From Frateuria flava (GTDB taxonomy: Bacteria > Pseudomonadota > Gammaproteobacteria > Xanthomonadales > Rhodanobacteraceae): 64,000 bases of DNA. Shown here in pieces: positions 44,305 to 53,388 of this stretch (its first letter is position 1; each line of letters starts with the position of its first letter). Location of the stretch: positions 274,024 through 338,023 of the forward strand of contig NZ_JAGJRS010000021.1 in NCBI RefSeq assembly GCF_017837635.1, read 5' to 3'. Both the position numbers and the translations under genes were made by a program. The notes under the pieces were generated by a model that was not told the DNA's origin, did no database searches, and worked only from the letters and a program-made list of their open reading frames with translations.

Positions 44305-46185
44305 ATGTCCACGTCCTGGACCGTCGACGACGCCCGCCAACTGTATGCGGTGCCCTACTGGAGCGACGGTTACGTCGACATCGACGCCGCCGGCGGCATC
44401 GTGATGCGCCCGCGCGGCGCGAACGGCCCGTCGCTGTCGCTGCCGCAGATCGTCGAACAGGCGAAGGCGCAGGGCCTGCGGCTGCCGCTATGGGTGCGCT
44501 TTCCGGACATCCTCGCCGATCGTCTCAAGCGCATGCAGGGCGCGTTCGCCCGCGCGATCGGGGAAACCGGTTACGCCGGCGGTTACACCGCGATCTTCCC
44601 GATCAAGGTCAACCAGCAGCGTGGCGTGGTGCAGGAGCTGGTCGCCGCCGGCAGCCAGGGCTTCGGACTGGAGGCGGGCTCCAAGCCCGAACTGATGGCG
44701 GTGCTGGCGCTGGCGCGGCCGAACTCGATCGTGATCTGCAACGGCTACAAGGACCGCGAATACATCCGCCTGGCCTTGATCGGGCGCAAGCTGGGCCTGC
44801 GCGTGTTCATCGTGATCGAGAAGCTCTCCGAGCTCGAGCACGTGGTCGCCGAGGCGAAGGCGCTGGACGTCGAGCCGCTGCTTGGCGTGCGCGTGCGCCT
44901 GGCCTCGATCGGTGCCGGCAAGTGGCAGAACACCGGCGGCGACAAGGGCAAGTTCGGGTTGTCGCCGGTGCAGGTACTCGAGCTGGTGGACGCGCTGGAC
45001 AAGGCCGGCCTGAAGCACACGCTTCGCCTGCAGCACTTCCACATGGGGTCGCAGATATCCAATGTGCGCGACATCGCCAACGGCATGCGCGAGGCGACGC
45101 GCTATTTCGTCGAGCTGTCGCGCATGGGCGTGCCGCTGGACATCGTCGACGTCGGCGGTGGCCTGGGCGTGGATTACGAGGGTTCGCGCTCGCGCAGCCA
45201 CAATTCGATCAATTATTCGATGGAGCAGTACGCGCTGACCATCGTGCAGTCGCTCGCCGATGCGGTCGCCGCCGAGGGCTTGCCCGCGCCGCACATCCTC
45301 ACCGAGGCCGGCCGCGCGATGACCGCGCACCACGCGGTGCTGGTGTCCGACGTGACCGAGGTGGAGGAAGTGCCCACCGGTGCGTTGCCGCCCCCGTGCG
45401 AGGGTGAACCCACCGTGCTGCGCCACCTGCGCGAGGTGCATGCCGCGCTGGACGAACGCCCGCCGCTGGAGCTCTACCACGAGGCCCAGCACCACCTGGC
45501 CGAGGGCCAGTCGCTGTACGCACTGGGGCAGCTCAGCCTGGCCGACCGTGCGCGGCTGGACGAGATGTTCTACCTGATCGCCAATGCGGTGCGCGGGCGG
45601 CTGTCGCCGGCCGACCGCGCGCACCGGACATTGCTGGACGAGCTGGACGAAAAGCTGGTCGACAAGTATTTCCTCAACTTCTCGGTGTTCGAGTCGGTGC
45701 CGGACATCTGGGCGATCGACCAGATCTTCCCGATCGTGCCGGTCACGCGGCTGGACGAAGCGCCGACGCGGCGCGGCGTGATCGTGGACCTGACCTGCGA
45801 TTCGGACGGGCGCATCGACCACTACGTCGACGCCGAGGGCGTGGACGTGAGCCTGCCACTGCATCGTCTCCGTGCGGGCGAGGACTACTGCCTGGGGCTG
45901 TTCATGGTTGGTGCCTACCAGGAGACGCTCGGCGACATCCACAACCTGTTCGGCGACACCGATGCGGTGAACGTGCGCGCCAACGGCGAGGGCTACGTGT
46001 TCGACCACGTGCGCCGCGGCGACACCACGGACATAATGCTCGACTACGTCGGCTACGACCTGGCGGCGCTGCGGGGCAGTTACCGCGAGCGCATCTCGGC
46101 GGCCGGCATCGAGGGCGAGCGTGCCGAGGCGCTCTACCGCGACCTCGACGCCGGCCTCACCGCCTACACCTACCTCGCCGACTGA
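44305..46185 (+). CDS. speA: Biosynthetic arginine decarboxylase
   Basis: A 626-residue PLP enzyme (fold type III, alanine-racemase-like barrel) that converts arginine to agmatine for putrescine synthesis. Visible are the PLP-lysine region '[18 protein letters not shown]', '[19 protein letters not shown]', '[12 protein letters not shown]', '[16 protein letters not shown]', '[17 protein letters not shown]' and the C-terminal '[19 protein letters not shown]'. Length matches SpeA of other gammaproteobacteria (about 630-660). GAAGGAG precedes ATG 44305. Divergent from speE. The agmatine-to-putrescine genes are not in the window. Confidence 0.96.
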   Translation: MSTSWTVDDARQLYAVPYWSDGYVDIDAAGGIVMRPRGANGPSLSLPQIVEQAKAQGLRLPLWVRFPDILADRLKRMQGAFARAIGETGYAGGYTAIFPIKVNQQRGVVQELVAAGSQGFGLEAGSKPELMAVLALARPNSIVICNGYKDREYIRLALIGRKLGLRVFIVIEKLSELEHVVAEAKALDVEPLLGVRVRLASIGAGKWQNTGGDKGKFGLSPVQVLELVDALDKAGLKHTLRLQHFHMGSQISNVRDIANGMREATRYFVELSRMGVPLDIVDVGGGLGVDYEGSRSRSHNSINYSMEQYALTIVQSLADAVAAEGLPAPHILTEAGRAMTAHHAVLVSDVTEVEEVPTGALPPPCEGEPTVLRHLREVHAALDERPPLELYHEAQHHLAEGQSLYALGQLSLADRARLDEMFYLIANAVRGRLSPADRAHRTLLDELDEKLVDKYFLNFSVFESVPDIWAIDQIFPIVPVTRLDEAPTRRGVIVDLTCDSDGRIDHYVDAEGVDVSLPLHRLRAGEDYCLGLFMVGAYQETLGDIHNLFGDTDAVNVRANGEGYVFDHVRRGDTTDIMLDYVGYDLAALRGSYRERISAAGIEGERAEALYRDLDAGLTAYTYLAD

Positions 46186-46215
46186 TCTGCTGCATCCACG
46201 CGCGTTCGCCTTGCA

Positions 46216-46267
46216 GGAGCGCCCTTGGGCGCGACCGCGGATCATCCGGTCGCGCCCAGGGCGCTCC
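46216..46267. repeat. Inverted repeat GGAGCGCCCTTGGGCGCGACCG, REP-like
   Basis: GGAGCGCCCTTGGGCGCGACCG and CGGTCGCGCCCAGGGCGCTCC face each other across eight bases just after speA. This is the GGAGCGCCC version of the paired palindromes found throughout. It may end the speA transcript. Confidence 0.7.
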
Positions 46268-46355
46268 GGCAGGGAATCGGCGCCCTGCACCAAGGTCTGA
46301 TGGCGCCCGACGGTGCGCGGCCTACAATCCAGGCTCCCCCCTGCGGAGCACACCC

Positions 46356-47141
46356 ATGGCCAGTCTCGACGGCAAGGTCGCCCTCATCACCGGCGCTGCC
46401 AGTGGTATCGGCAAGGCCATCGCCGAGCGCTACGCGCGCGAAGGCGCGAGCGTGGCGATCGCCGACATCAACCTGCAGGCGGCCGAGGCAGCCGCGGCGC
46501 AGATCAACGCGACAGGCGGCCGTGCCATGGGCGTGGCGATGGACGTCACCGACGAACACGCCGTGGACGCCGGCACCGAGGCGGTGGTGCAGGCGTTTGG
46601 TCATCTGGACATCCTCATCTCCAACGCCGGCGTGCAGATCGTCAATCCGATCGAGAGCTTCGCCCTTGCCGACTGGAAGAAGATGCTGGCGATCCACCTG
46701 GACGGTGCTTTCCTCACCACCCGCGCGGCGCTCAGGCATATGTACAAGGACGACCGCGGGGGCATCGTGATCTACATGGGCTCGGTGCATTCGCACGAGG
46801 CCTCGGTGCTCAAGGCGCCTTACGTCACCGCCAAGCACGGCCTGCTCGGCCTGGCCCGCACGCTGGCCAAGGAGGGCGCACCGCACAACGTGCGCTCGCA
46901 CGTGATCTGCCCGGGTTTCGTGCGCACGCCGCTGGTGGAGAAGCAGATTCCGGAGCAGGCGAAGGAGCTGGGCATCAGCGAGGAAGAGGTCATCCGCAAC
47001 GTGATGCTCAAGCACACCGTCGATGGCGTGTTCACCACGCTCGAAGACGTCGCGCAGGCGGCGCTGTTCCTGGCCACTTTCCCCAGCGCCGCGCTGACCG
47101 GCCAGAGCCTGGTGGTCAGCCACGGCTGGCATATGCAGTAA
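46356..47141 (+). CDS. bdhA: 3-hydroxybutyrate dehydrogenase (SDR family)
   Basis: A 261-residue NAD-dependent short-chain dehydrogenase that interconverts 3-hydroxybutyrate and acetoacetate. The Rossmann start '[19 protein letters not shown]', '[16 protein letters not shown]', active Ser in '[12 protein letters not shown]', 'YVTAKHG' (Tyr-x-x-x-Lys) and the family-specific '[26 protein letters not shown]' plus '[15 protein letters not shown]' identify the D-3-hydroxybutyrate group. Its role would be use of polyhydroxybutyrate or ketone bodies; no phb genes are in the window. A TACAAT hexamer lies about 30 bases upstream of the start. Confidence 0.9.
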   Translation: MASLDGKVALITGAASGIGKAIAERYAREGASVAIADINLQAAEAAAAQINATGGRAMGVAMDVTDEHAVDAGTEAVVQAFGHLDILISNAGVQIVNPIESFALADWKKMLAIHLDGAFLTTRAALRHMYKDDRGGIVIYMGSVHSHEASVLKAPYVTAKHGLLGLARTLAKEGAPHNVRSHVICPGFVRTPLVEKQIPEQAKELGISEEEVIRNVMLKHTVDGVFTTLEDVAQAALFLATFPSAALTGQSLVVSHGWHMQ

Positions 47142-47243
47142 CAGTCGCCAGCTCCGAAGCACCGGGACGCACGGCGCCGCCGGTCGCGCACAGGGTGGGC
47201 TCCTGCAGGGCGTGCGGCGATCGCTACTGGCGATGACGCGTAG

Positions 47244-47261
47244 GGTGGGCTTCAGCCCACC
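47244..47261. repeat. GGTGGGC-TTCA-GCCCACC hairpin
   Basis: Same unit as at 31521-31538, here between the convergent 3-hydroxybutyrate dehydrogenase and SDR genes. A degenerate half copy (CAAGCCCACC) follows at about 47291-47300. Confidence 0.6.
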
Positions 47262-47306
47262 GGCTCTTCCCGCGACGTTGCGGGCGGCCTCAAGCCCACC
47301 CCGCGG

Positions 47307-48059
47307 TCATTCGCGGTGCACCTGGAAGCCGCCGAAGGACTGGCTGGTCGGCATCAGCTCGATGCGGTTGACGTTGAGGTGCGCCGGCAGGTTGGCGATC
47401 CACCACAGCGTGTCGGCGATATCGCCGGCGGTGATCGGCTGGGCGCCCGCGTACAGCTTGTCCGAGGCGGCCTGGTCACCGCCGGTGCGCACCAGGGTGA
47501 ACTCGGTCTCGGCCATGCCCGGCTCGACCGACGTCACGCGCACGCCGGTGCCGTGCAGGTCCGCGCGCAGGCCCAGCGAGAACTGCGAGACGAACGCCTT
47601 GGTGCCGCCGTACACGTTGCCGCCCGGGTAGGGGTAGGTGCTGGCGGTGGAGCTGATGTTGGCGATCGCGCCACGTCGCTCGATCAGCGTGGGCAGCAGC
47701 AGCCGGGTCAACGTCACCAGCGCGGTGACATTGGTGTCGATCATCTGCTTCCACTGCGCAAGCTCCGCCTGCTGCGCCGGCACCGTGCCGAGCGCCAGGC
47801 CGGCGTTGTTGACCAGCAGGTCGATGGCTGCGAAGTCCGCGGGCAGGCCCGCGTGCGCCGCGCGCATCGCCGCTTCGTCGCGGATGTCGAACGCCAGCGG
47901 ATGCACGCGGTCGGCGCCATGGCGATCGACCAGCCGCTGCAGGCGCTCGATACGGCGGCCGCTGGCGACCACGCGCCAGCCGCCCGCCACGAAGCGGTCG
48001 ACGGTCGCGGCGCCGAAACCGGAGGTGGCGCCGGTGATCCAGGCAACCCTGGTGCTCAT
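47307..48059 (-). CDS. SDR family NAD(P)-dependent oxidoreductase (YdfG-like)
   Basis: A 250-residue classical short-chain dehydrogenase. 'AWITGATSGFGAATVDRF' binds the cofactor, 'VVASGRRIERLQ' with its two arginines suggests NADP, 'NNAGLALG', Ser in 'ANISSTAS' and 'VYGGTKAFV' (Tyr-x-x-x-Lys) form the active site, and 'VEPGMAETEF' is typical of YdfG, an NADP-dependent 3-hydroxy-acid (serine/allo-threonine) dehydrogenase. It starts directly after the SPOR gene stop and is the last gene of the argS-SPOR-SDR operon. Confidence 0.87.
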   Translation of the reverse strand: MSTRVAWITGATSGFGAATVDRFVAGGWRVVASGRRIERLQRLVDRHGADRVHPLAFDIRDEAAMRAAHAGLPADFAAIDLLVNNAGLALGTVPAQQAELAQWKQMIDTNVTALVTLTRLLLPTLIERRGAIANISSTASTYPYPGGNVYGGTKAFVSQFSLGLRADLHGTGVRVTSVEPGMAETEFTLVRTGGDQAASDKLYAGAQPITAGDIADTLWWIANLPAHLNVNRIELMPTSQSFGGFQVHRE

Positions 48060-48060
48060 C

Positions 48061-48759
48061 TCAGCGGCCTTCCTTCAGCGCGATCGCCTTGTAGCCGGCA
48101 CCAGCCAGGCGGTTCTGCACCGACTCCAGCTCCGTGGCGGAGCGATACGGTCCCAGCCGCACGCGGTGGAAGGTCTGGCTGCCCACCTGCACGGTCTGCA
48201 CGTTGGCGACGAAGCCCTGCAACGCCAGCTTGGCCTTCAGCGCTTCGGCGTCGGCCGCGTTCGGAAAAGCGCCGACCTGCAGCAGGTAACCGCTGCCGGC
48301 GGCCGGCGGCGGGACCGCGGAGGCGGGCGCGGCCTGGATGTTCTCGGTGACCGCGGCCGGCGCGTTGGCGTTGGCGGCCTGTTGCTGCGGCGCGGCTGCG
48401 GCCGCGGCCGCGGCCTGCTGGGCCGCTTGCTGCTTCTGCTGCTGTTCGGCGCGCGCCTGCGCGCTGATCTGGTCATCGGGAATGCGGACTTCCTTCTCCG
48501 ACAGCACCGAATAGAAGTCGTACTGGGGCTTTTTCGGCGCGCTCTCGGCCGGCGCCAGGCCCTTGTCGCCATCGCCCTGCGCGGTCGCCTGCGGGTTGGG
48601 TTGCGGACCGCTGGGCGCCATCGGCAGCATCGAGTGGCGGGTCAGCGCCACCATCACCACCACGCCGACCGCGATGCCGATCACCGCCCAGCCCCAGGCG
48701 GGGAAGCCGCCCTTGCGGTTGCGTACGGCCTGCCGGCCCTTGCCTTTGCGTGCTGCCAT
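48061..48759 (-). CDS. SPOR-domain protein (FtsN-like)
   Basis: A 232-residue bitopic inner-membrane protein. A basic N-terminus ([18 protein letters not shown]) precedes one membrane helix (about 22-41), a long periplasmic linker with a Gln/Ala-rich low-complexity tract (about 103-130) and a C-terminal SPOR domain ('YLLQVGAFPNAADAEALKAKL', 'VRLGPYRSATE'). SPOR domains bind denuded glycan at the division septum; size, place after argS and layout fit FtsN-type proteins. Its ATG overlaps the argS TAA (TAATG), so translation is coupled. Confidence 0.87.
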   Translation of the reverse strand: MAARKGKGRQAVRNRKGGFPAWGWAVIGIAVGVVVMVALTRHSMLPMAPSGPQPNPQATAQGDGDKGLAPAESAPKKPQYDFYSVLSEKEVRIPDDQISAQARAEQQQKQQAAQQAAAAAAAAPQQQAANANAPAAVTENIQAAPASAVPPPAAGSGYLLQVGAFPNAADAEALKAKLALQGFVANVQTVQVGSQTFHRVRLGPYRSATELESVQNRLAGAGYKAIALKEGR

Positions 48760-50447
48760 TACATGCTCTCCGGGGCGGACAGGCCCAGCAGGCCCAGTCC
48801 GTTCTTCAAGACCTGCCTTGTCGCCACCACCAGCGCCAGGCGCGCGTTGCGCAACGCACCGTCCTCGACCAGGAACTGGTGCGAGTTGTAGTAGGTGTGG
48901 AAGGCATTGGCCAGTTCGCGCAGCCAGCCGGCGAGCAGGTGCGGCTCGAGGTTGGCGGCGGCGGCGTCGACGATCTCGGGGTATTTGGACAGCTCGGTGA
49001 GCAGGATCTGCTCGTGCTCGTTGTCCAGCCGCGCCAGCTCCGCCAGACCTTGCTCGAGGTCGACGGCAAAGCCCTTCTCGCCGGCCTGGCGCAGTACCGA
49101 GCACACCCGCGCATGGGCGTACTGGATGTAGTAGACCGGGTTGTCGTTGGACTGCGAGCGGGCCAGGTCGATGTCGAACACCAGCTGCGAGTCGGCCTTG
49201 CGCGAGATCAGGAAGTAGCGCGTGGCGTCGCGGCCGGCCTCGTCGATCAGGTCGCGCAGGGTGACGTAGCTGCCGGCGCGCTTGGAGATCTTCACCTCCT
49301 CGCCGCCGCGCATGACGGTCACCATCTGGTGCAGCACGTACTCCGGCCAGCCCTTGGGGATGCCGCAGTCGAGCGCCTGCAGGCCGGCCTTCACGCGGGC
49401 CAGCGAGCCATGGTGGTCCGAGCCCAGCTCGGTGATCGCGCGGGTGTAGCCGCGTTGCCACTTGGAGCGGTGGTAGGCCACGTCGGGCACGAAGTAGGTG
49501 TAGGTGCCGTCGGACTTGCGCATCACGCGGTCCTTGTCGTCACCGTAGTCGGTGGTGCGCAGCCACAGCGCGCCGCCTTCCTCGTAGGTGTGGCCGTGGG
49601 CGACGAGCTCGCGCACGGTCTCGTCCACCTTGCCGTCGGTGTAGAGCGAGGACTCCAGGAAGTAGGTGTCGAAGCCGACGCCGAAGGCCTTCAGGTCCAG
49701 GTCCTGCTCGCGGCGCAGGGCCGCCACGGCAAACTGGCGGATGGCGTCAAGGTCCTCGGGGTCCTTCGCGCCGGTGACGGTGTGGCCGTCGGCAACCACC
49801 GATTCCCCGGCCAGGTAGCCGCGCGCCACGTCGGCGATGTAGTCGCCGCGGTAGCCGTCTTCCGGCCAGCCGGCGTCGCCCGGAGCGAGCCCACGCGCAC
49901 GTGCCTGCACGGAGATCGCCAGGTTCTGGATCTGCACGCCGGCGTCGTTGTAGTAGAACTCGCGCTTGACGTCCCAGCCGGTCGCCTCCAGCAGCCGGGC
50001 CAGGCAGTCGCCGATCGCCGCGGCGCGGCCGTGGCCCACGTGCAGCGGGCCGGTCGGGTTGGCCGAGACGAATTCCACGCCCGCGGTGGTGCCCGCGCCC
50101 GCGGTGTTGCGACCGTAGGCGTCAGCTTCGGCGAAGATGCGCCGCACCTCGGCGTGGTACGCGCCCGCGCTGAGGAAGAAGTTGATGAAGCCTGGGCCGG
50201 CGATCTCGGCCTTCTCCACCAGCGCACTGGCGGGCAGCGCCGCGACCAGCTTCTCGGCCAGCTCGCGCGGCTTGGCGCGCGCCGGCTTGGCCAGCAGCAT
50301 CGCCACGTTGGTGGCGAAATCACCGTGCTCGCGGCTGCGTGCGCGCTCCACTACGAACGGTGGGAGCTCGAGGTCGGCGGGCAGGACGGCTTGGTCCTGC
50401 AGGGTCCGGATGGCCTGCAGCAGCAGGTCGCGCAGCGCTTGTTTCAC
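48759..50447 (-). CDS. argS: Arginyl-tRNA synthetase
   Basis: A 562-residue class Ia synthetase that charges tRNA-Arg. It begins with the ArgS N-terminal tRNA-binding domain; the HIGH motif is '[14 protein letters not shown]' and the KMSKS equivalent is 'VKISKRAGS'; '[16 protein letters not shown]' marks the DALR anticodon domain. The start is taken as GTG 50447 ([11 protein letters not shown]) because family members begin there; an upstream TTG at 50480 lacks support. It is the first gene of an operon with the SPOR and SDR genes. Confidence 0.95.
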   Translation of the reverse strand: MKQALRDLLLQAIRTLQDQAVLPADLELPPFVVERARSREHGDFATNVAMLLAKPARAKPRELAEKLVAALPASALVEKAEIAGPGFINFFLSAGAYHAEVRRIFAEADAYGRNTAGAGTTAGVEFVSANPTGPLHVGHGRAAAIGDCLARLLEATGWDVKREFYYNDAGVQIQNLAISVQARARGLAPGDAGWPEDGYRGDYIADVARGYLAGESVVADGHTVTGAKDPEDLDAIRQFAVAALRREQDLDLKAFGVGFDTYFLESSLYTDGKVDETVRELVAHGHTYEEGGALWLRTTDYGDDKDRVMRKSDGTYTYFVPDVAYHRSKWQRGYTRAITELGSDHHGSLARVKAGLQALDCGIPKGWPEYVLHQMVTVMRGGEEVKISKRAGSYVTLRDLIDEAGRDATRYFLISRKADSQLVFDIDLARSQSNDNPVYYIQYAHARVCSVLRQAGEKGFAVDLEQGLAELARLDNEHEQILLTELSKYPEIVDAAAANLEPHLLAGWLRELANAFHTYYNSHQFLVEDGALRNARLALVVATRQVLKNGLGLLGLSAPESM

Positions 50448-50750
50448 GGCGAGGAATCGATAGGCGATGGGAACCGCCAATCCTAGCAGAGGCGCCGGGC
50501 CGGCCCTTCAGGCCTCCGGCGACGGCCGCAGGTTGCGGGCAGCCGGCGACATGGCTGCAGCCAGCGCGCGGCCGGGACAAGTCTGTGGATAAGTCTGTGG
50601 GGAAAGCGATGGCGCGCGGTCGTGATGGGAGCGGAAGGTGCCGCGCAACCGGCTTGTAAAGAACTCAAGCTTTTAAAAACAATGGCTTGCACAAGCTATT
50701 TAGGCGCGTCTGCAACTCCGGGCTGGCAAGCCCGATCCTGCCGCGCTGTG
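50448..50750. promoter_or_regulatory. Region upstream of argS with DnaA-box-like motif and AT-rich palindromes
   Basis: No gene is evident. TGTGGATAA at 50584-50592 is a perfect DnaA box (TTATCCACA on the minus strand), followed 12 bases on by TGTGGGGAA. A locally AT-rich block (50653-50700) holds CTTGTAAAG, AAGCTTTTAAAAAC and the palindrome GCTTG-CA-CAAGC (50685-50696). This block lies upstream of the putative small RNA and may hold its promoter or operator. Confidence 0.4.
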
Positions 50751-50903
50751 CATAACTGGTTTGGCATGATTTCGCGACTGTCAAGGCCCTTGGCTGTCAT
50801 CGCCCCGTCACTGCCCGGTGCCATGCTTCGCTCCGTACCCGCCTTCTCCCCCGGCGGGTACGTTCCCCAGCGGCGCGCGCTTCCCTGGCGCGCCGCTTTT
50901 TTT
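50750..50903 (+). ncRNA. Candidate small RNA with C-rich hairpin loops
   Basis: A strong plus-strand terminator ends at 50903, but the flanking genes argS and radC both run on the minus strand, so a separate plus-strand transcript is implied. Its 3' half folds into two strong hairpins: CGTACCCGCC/GGCGGGTACG (50834-50862) with loop TTCTCCCCC, and AGCGGCGCGC/GCGCGCCGCT (50869-50897) with loop GCTTCCCTG followed by seven T. Further C-runs (CGCCCCG, GCCC, TTCCCC) are exposed between stems. C-rich loops recall Xanthomonas sX13-type RNAs that pair with G-rich ribosome sites; identity with sX13 is not claimed. The 5' end is only estimated. Confidence 0.6.
50869..50903 (+). terminator. Intrinsic terminator of the candidate small RNA
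   Basis: A perfect 10-bp stem AGCGGCGCGC / GCGCGCCGCT with a 9-base loop, directly followed by TTTTTTT (50897-50903). This is the best intrinsic terminator in the window. Read on the minus strand it has no T-run after the stem, so it does not serve radC. Confidence 0.85.
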
Positions 50904-50921
50904 ACGAGCAGTCCGAACGGC

Positions 50922-51593
50922 TTAGATCATGCCACGCTCGGCCATCGACACCGGCGTGCCGTGGCCGATGACCAGATGGTCGAGCACGCGCACACCGACC
51001 AGTTGCAGTGCCTCGCGCAACTCACGGGTGATCGCCCGGTCGGCCGCGCTCGGCTCGGCCACCCCGCTGGGATGATTGTGCGCAAAGATCACGGCGCAGG
51101 CGTTGTGCTTGAGGCAGGCGCGCACCACTTCGCGTGGATGCACGCTGGCGCCGTCGACGGTGCCGCGGAACAACTCCTCGAACGCCAGCACCCGATGACG
51201 ATTGTCCAGATAGAGGCAACCGAAGACTTCGTAGGGCAGGTGGCGCAGGCGGGCGGACAGGTACTCGCCGCTGTCGCGCGGACTGCCGAGGCTGGGCAAG
51301 GCCTGCAGCTGTTCGGCCAGGCTGCGGCGGGCCAGTTCCAGCGCGGCGACGATGCGCGCGCGCTTGGCCGGCCCCAGGCCGGGCGTGGGTACCGGACCGT
51401 CGGCGCGACCGAGCAGTGCACCGAGGCCGCCGGCTTCGGTGAGTAGCTCGCGACCAAGGGTGATGGCGTCCTTGCCGGGCACGCCGCTGCCCAGCAGGAC
51501 GGCCAGCAGTTCGGCATCGGAAAGGGTGGCGCTGCCGTGCTGCAGCAGCTTTTCGCGCGGACGTTCGCCGCTGGGCCAGTGACGGATGCTCAT
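50922..51593 (-). CDS. radC: RadC family JAB-domain protein
   Basis: A 223-residue protein with a UPF0758 helix-hairpin-helix N-terminus ('[27 protein letters not shown]') and a C-terminal JAB/MPN metalloprotease-like domain whose zinc motif is intact: Glu in 'FEELFRGTV' and '[15 protein letters not shown]' (HxHPSGx5SxxD). Once thought a DNA-repair factor, its molecular role remains unclear. It is divergent from coaBC, the usual neighbour in many proteobacteria. Confidence 0.92.
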   Translation of the reverse strand: MSIRHWPSGERPREKLLQHGSATLSDAELLAVLLGSGVPGKDAITLGRELLTEAGGLGALLGRADGPVPTPGLGPAKRARIVAALELARRSLAEQLQALPSLGSPRDSGEYLSARLRHLPYEVFGCLYLDNRHRVLAFEELFRGTVDGASVHPREVVRACLKHNACAVIFAHNHPSGVAEPSAADRAITRELREALQLVGVRVLDHLVIGHGTPVSMAERGMI

Positions 51594-51691
51594 CCGGTCG
51601 ATCGTGCCCGTCGGAGTGCGACTGGCGGCAGCAGTGACCCTTGATGAATCCGGTAAGCTAGCGCTCCGCCCGATTGTCAGGCCCGTCCTAC

Positions 51692-52897
51692 ATGAGTCTT
51701 GCCCAACGTCGCATCCTGCTCGGCGTCTGTGCGGGTATCGCCGCCTACAAGTCCTGCGAACTGGTGCGCCGGCTGCGCGAGCAGGGTGCCGAAGTGCGCG
51801 TGGTGATGACCGAGGGGGCGACGCATTTCGTCGGCGCGACCACGTTCCAGGCGCTTTCCGGCCAGCCGGTGCGGGTCTCGCTATGGGACGAGAACGCGGA
51901 AGCGGCCATGGGCCACATCGAGCTGGCGCGCTGGGCCGAGCGGGTGCTGATCGCCCCGGCCAGCGCCGATATCCTGGCTCGCCTCGCGCACGGCCACGCC
52001 GACGACCTGCTCACCACGCTGTGCCTGGCCAGCGCGGCACCGCTATACCTGGCGCCGGCCATGAACCAGCAGATGTGGGCGCATGCGGCGGTGCAGGCCA
52101 ACCTGGCCACGCTCTGCTCACGCGGGGCGATCGTGCTGGGGCCGGCCGCGGGCGAGCAGGCCTGTGGCGACATCGGGTCGGGACGCATGCTCGAAGCGAT
52201 CGAACTGCGCGATGCGCTGGCCGGGTCCTTCGGCAGCGCCACGCTGGCCGGCCTGCGCGTGCTGGTGAGCGCCGGGCCGACCTATGAGGACATCGATCCG
52301 GTGCGGTTCATCGGCAATCGCAGTTCCGGCCGCATGGGTTTTGCCGTGGCCGAGGCGGCGGCGGCCGCCGGCGCACAGGTGACCCTGGTCGCCGGCCCGG
52401 TCAGCCTGCCCACGCCCGCTGGCGTGGCGCGCCGCGTGGATGTGCGCAGCGCCGCGAAGATGCGCGAAGCGGTGCTGGCCGCTTCCGATACGGCCGACAT
52501 CTATATCGGTGCCGCCGCGGTGGGCGACTACCGCCCCGCCCAGGTGGCCGAGCGCAAGCTCAAGAAGCACGATGGCGCGCCGCTGGTGCTCGATCTGGCC
52601 GAAAACCCGGACATCCTCAAGGACCTGGCGGCCACGCACCCGCATCCGTTCCTGGTCGGATTCGCTGCCGAAACGCACGACGTGGCGGCGTATGCGCAGG
52701 ACAAACTCAGCCGCAAGGGCCTGGACATGATCGCCGCCAACCGCGTCGGCGCCGGCCTTGGCTTCGAGGCCGACGACAACGCGCTGAGTCTGTACTGGCC
52801 CGGCGGCAGCGAGGAACTGCCACGCGCCTCCAAGCGTGAGCTGGCCGCGCGGCTGGTCCAGTGCGTGGGCATGCGTTACCGGGCCGCAAAGCCATGA
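51692..52897 (+). CDS. coaBC: Bifunctional phosphopantothenoylcysteine decarboxylase/synthetase
   Basis: A 401-residue enzyme of coenzyme A synthesis. The N-terminal CoaC flavoprotein (1-185) shows '[18 protein letters not shown]', the catalytic His in '[13 protein letters not shown]', '[10 protein letters not shown]' and '[13 protein letters not shown]' (active Cys). The CoaB synthetase (190-400) has '[25 protein letters not shown]' and the 'AERKLKKH' lysines. CoaB joins cysteine to phosphopantothenate using CTP; CoaC then decarboxylates. ATG 51692 is the family start. Its TGA overlaps the dut ATG. Confidence 0.96.
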   Translation: MSLAQRRILLGVCAGIAAYKSCELVRRLREQGAEVRVVMTEGATHFVGATTFQALSGQPVRVSLWDENAEAAMGHIELARWAERVLIAPASADILARLAHGHADDLLTTLCLASAAPLYLAPAMNQQMWAHAAVQANLATLCSRGAIVLGPAAGEQACGDIGSGRMLEAIELRDALAGSFGSATLAGLRVLVSAGPTYEDIDPVRFIGNRSSGRMGFAVAEAAAAAGAQVTLVAGPVSLPTPAGVARRVDVRSAAKMREAVLAASDTADIYIGAAAVGDYRPAQVAERKLKKHDGAPLVLDLAENPDILKDLAATHPHPFLVGFAAETHDVAAYAQDKLSRKGLDMIAANRVGAGLGFEADDNALSLYWPGGSEELPRASKRELAARLVQCVGMRYRAAKP

Positions 52898-53349
52898 TCG
52901 ACGTCGAACTGAAGATTCTGGACCCACGCCTGGGTGACACCATTGCGCTGCCAGAGGCCGCTACCGCCGGCAGCGCGGGCATGGACCTGCGCGCGGCGAT
53001 CGACACGCCGCTCACCCTCGCGCCGGGCGAAAGCGCGCTGGTGCCCAGTGGCATCGCCATTCACATCGGGGACCCCAACTGGTGCGCGCTGATCGTGCCG
53101 CGCTCGGGATTGGGGCACAAACACGGGCTGGTGATGGGTAACCTGGTCGGCGTGATCGATGCCGATTACCAGGGGCCGCTGATGATTTCCTGCTGGAATC
53201 GCGCAAGCGCCCCGTACACCATCGGCGTGGGCGACCGCATCGCCCAGCTGTTGCTGGTGCCGGTGGCGCAGGCGCGGCTGCGGGTGGTGGAGGAGTTCGC
53301 GCCTTCCGCACGCGGCGCGGGTGGTTTCGGCTCGACCGGCATCAAGTGA
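52894..53349 (+). CDS. dut: dUTP diphosphatase
   Basis: A 151-residue trimeric enzyme that hydrolyses dUTP to dUMP, keeping uracil out of DNA and supplying dTMP synthesis. All five motifs are seen: 'AGMDLRAA' (1), '[11 protein letters not shown]' (2), '[15 protein letters not shown]' (3, catalytic Asp), '[12 protein letters not shown]' (4) and '[13 protein letters not shown]' (5). Overlaps coaBC by 4 bases; the two are translationally coupled, as in many gammaproteobacteria. Confidence 0.96.
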   Translation: MIDVELKILDPRLGDTIALPEAATAGSAGMDLRAAIDTPLTLAPGESALVPSGIAIHIGDPNWCALIVPRSGLGHKHGLVMGNLVGVIDADYQGPLMISCWNRASAPYTIGVGDRIAQLLLVPVAQARLRVVEEFAPSARGAGGFGSTGIK

Positions 53350-53388
53350 AGCCAGGCATCAACTGACGTTGCGATCGGTGGGGGCGAG

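Noticed and set aside
50750..50903. Direct assignment of the candidate small RNA to sX13 or 6S RNA
   Set aside because: Only the C-rich loop style resembles sX13; the genomic neighbours differ as far as I recall, and the central open bulge of 6S RNA is not apparent. No family name is justified from reading alone.
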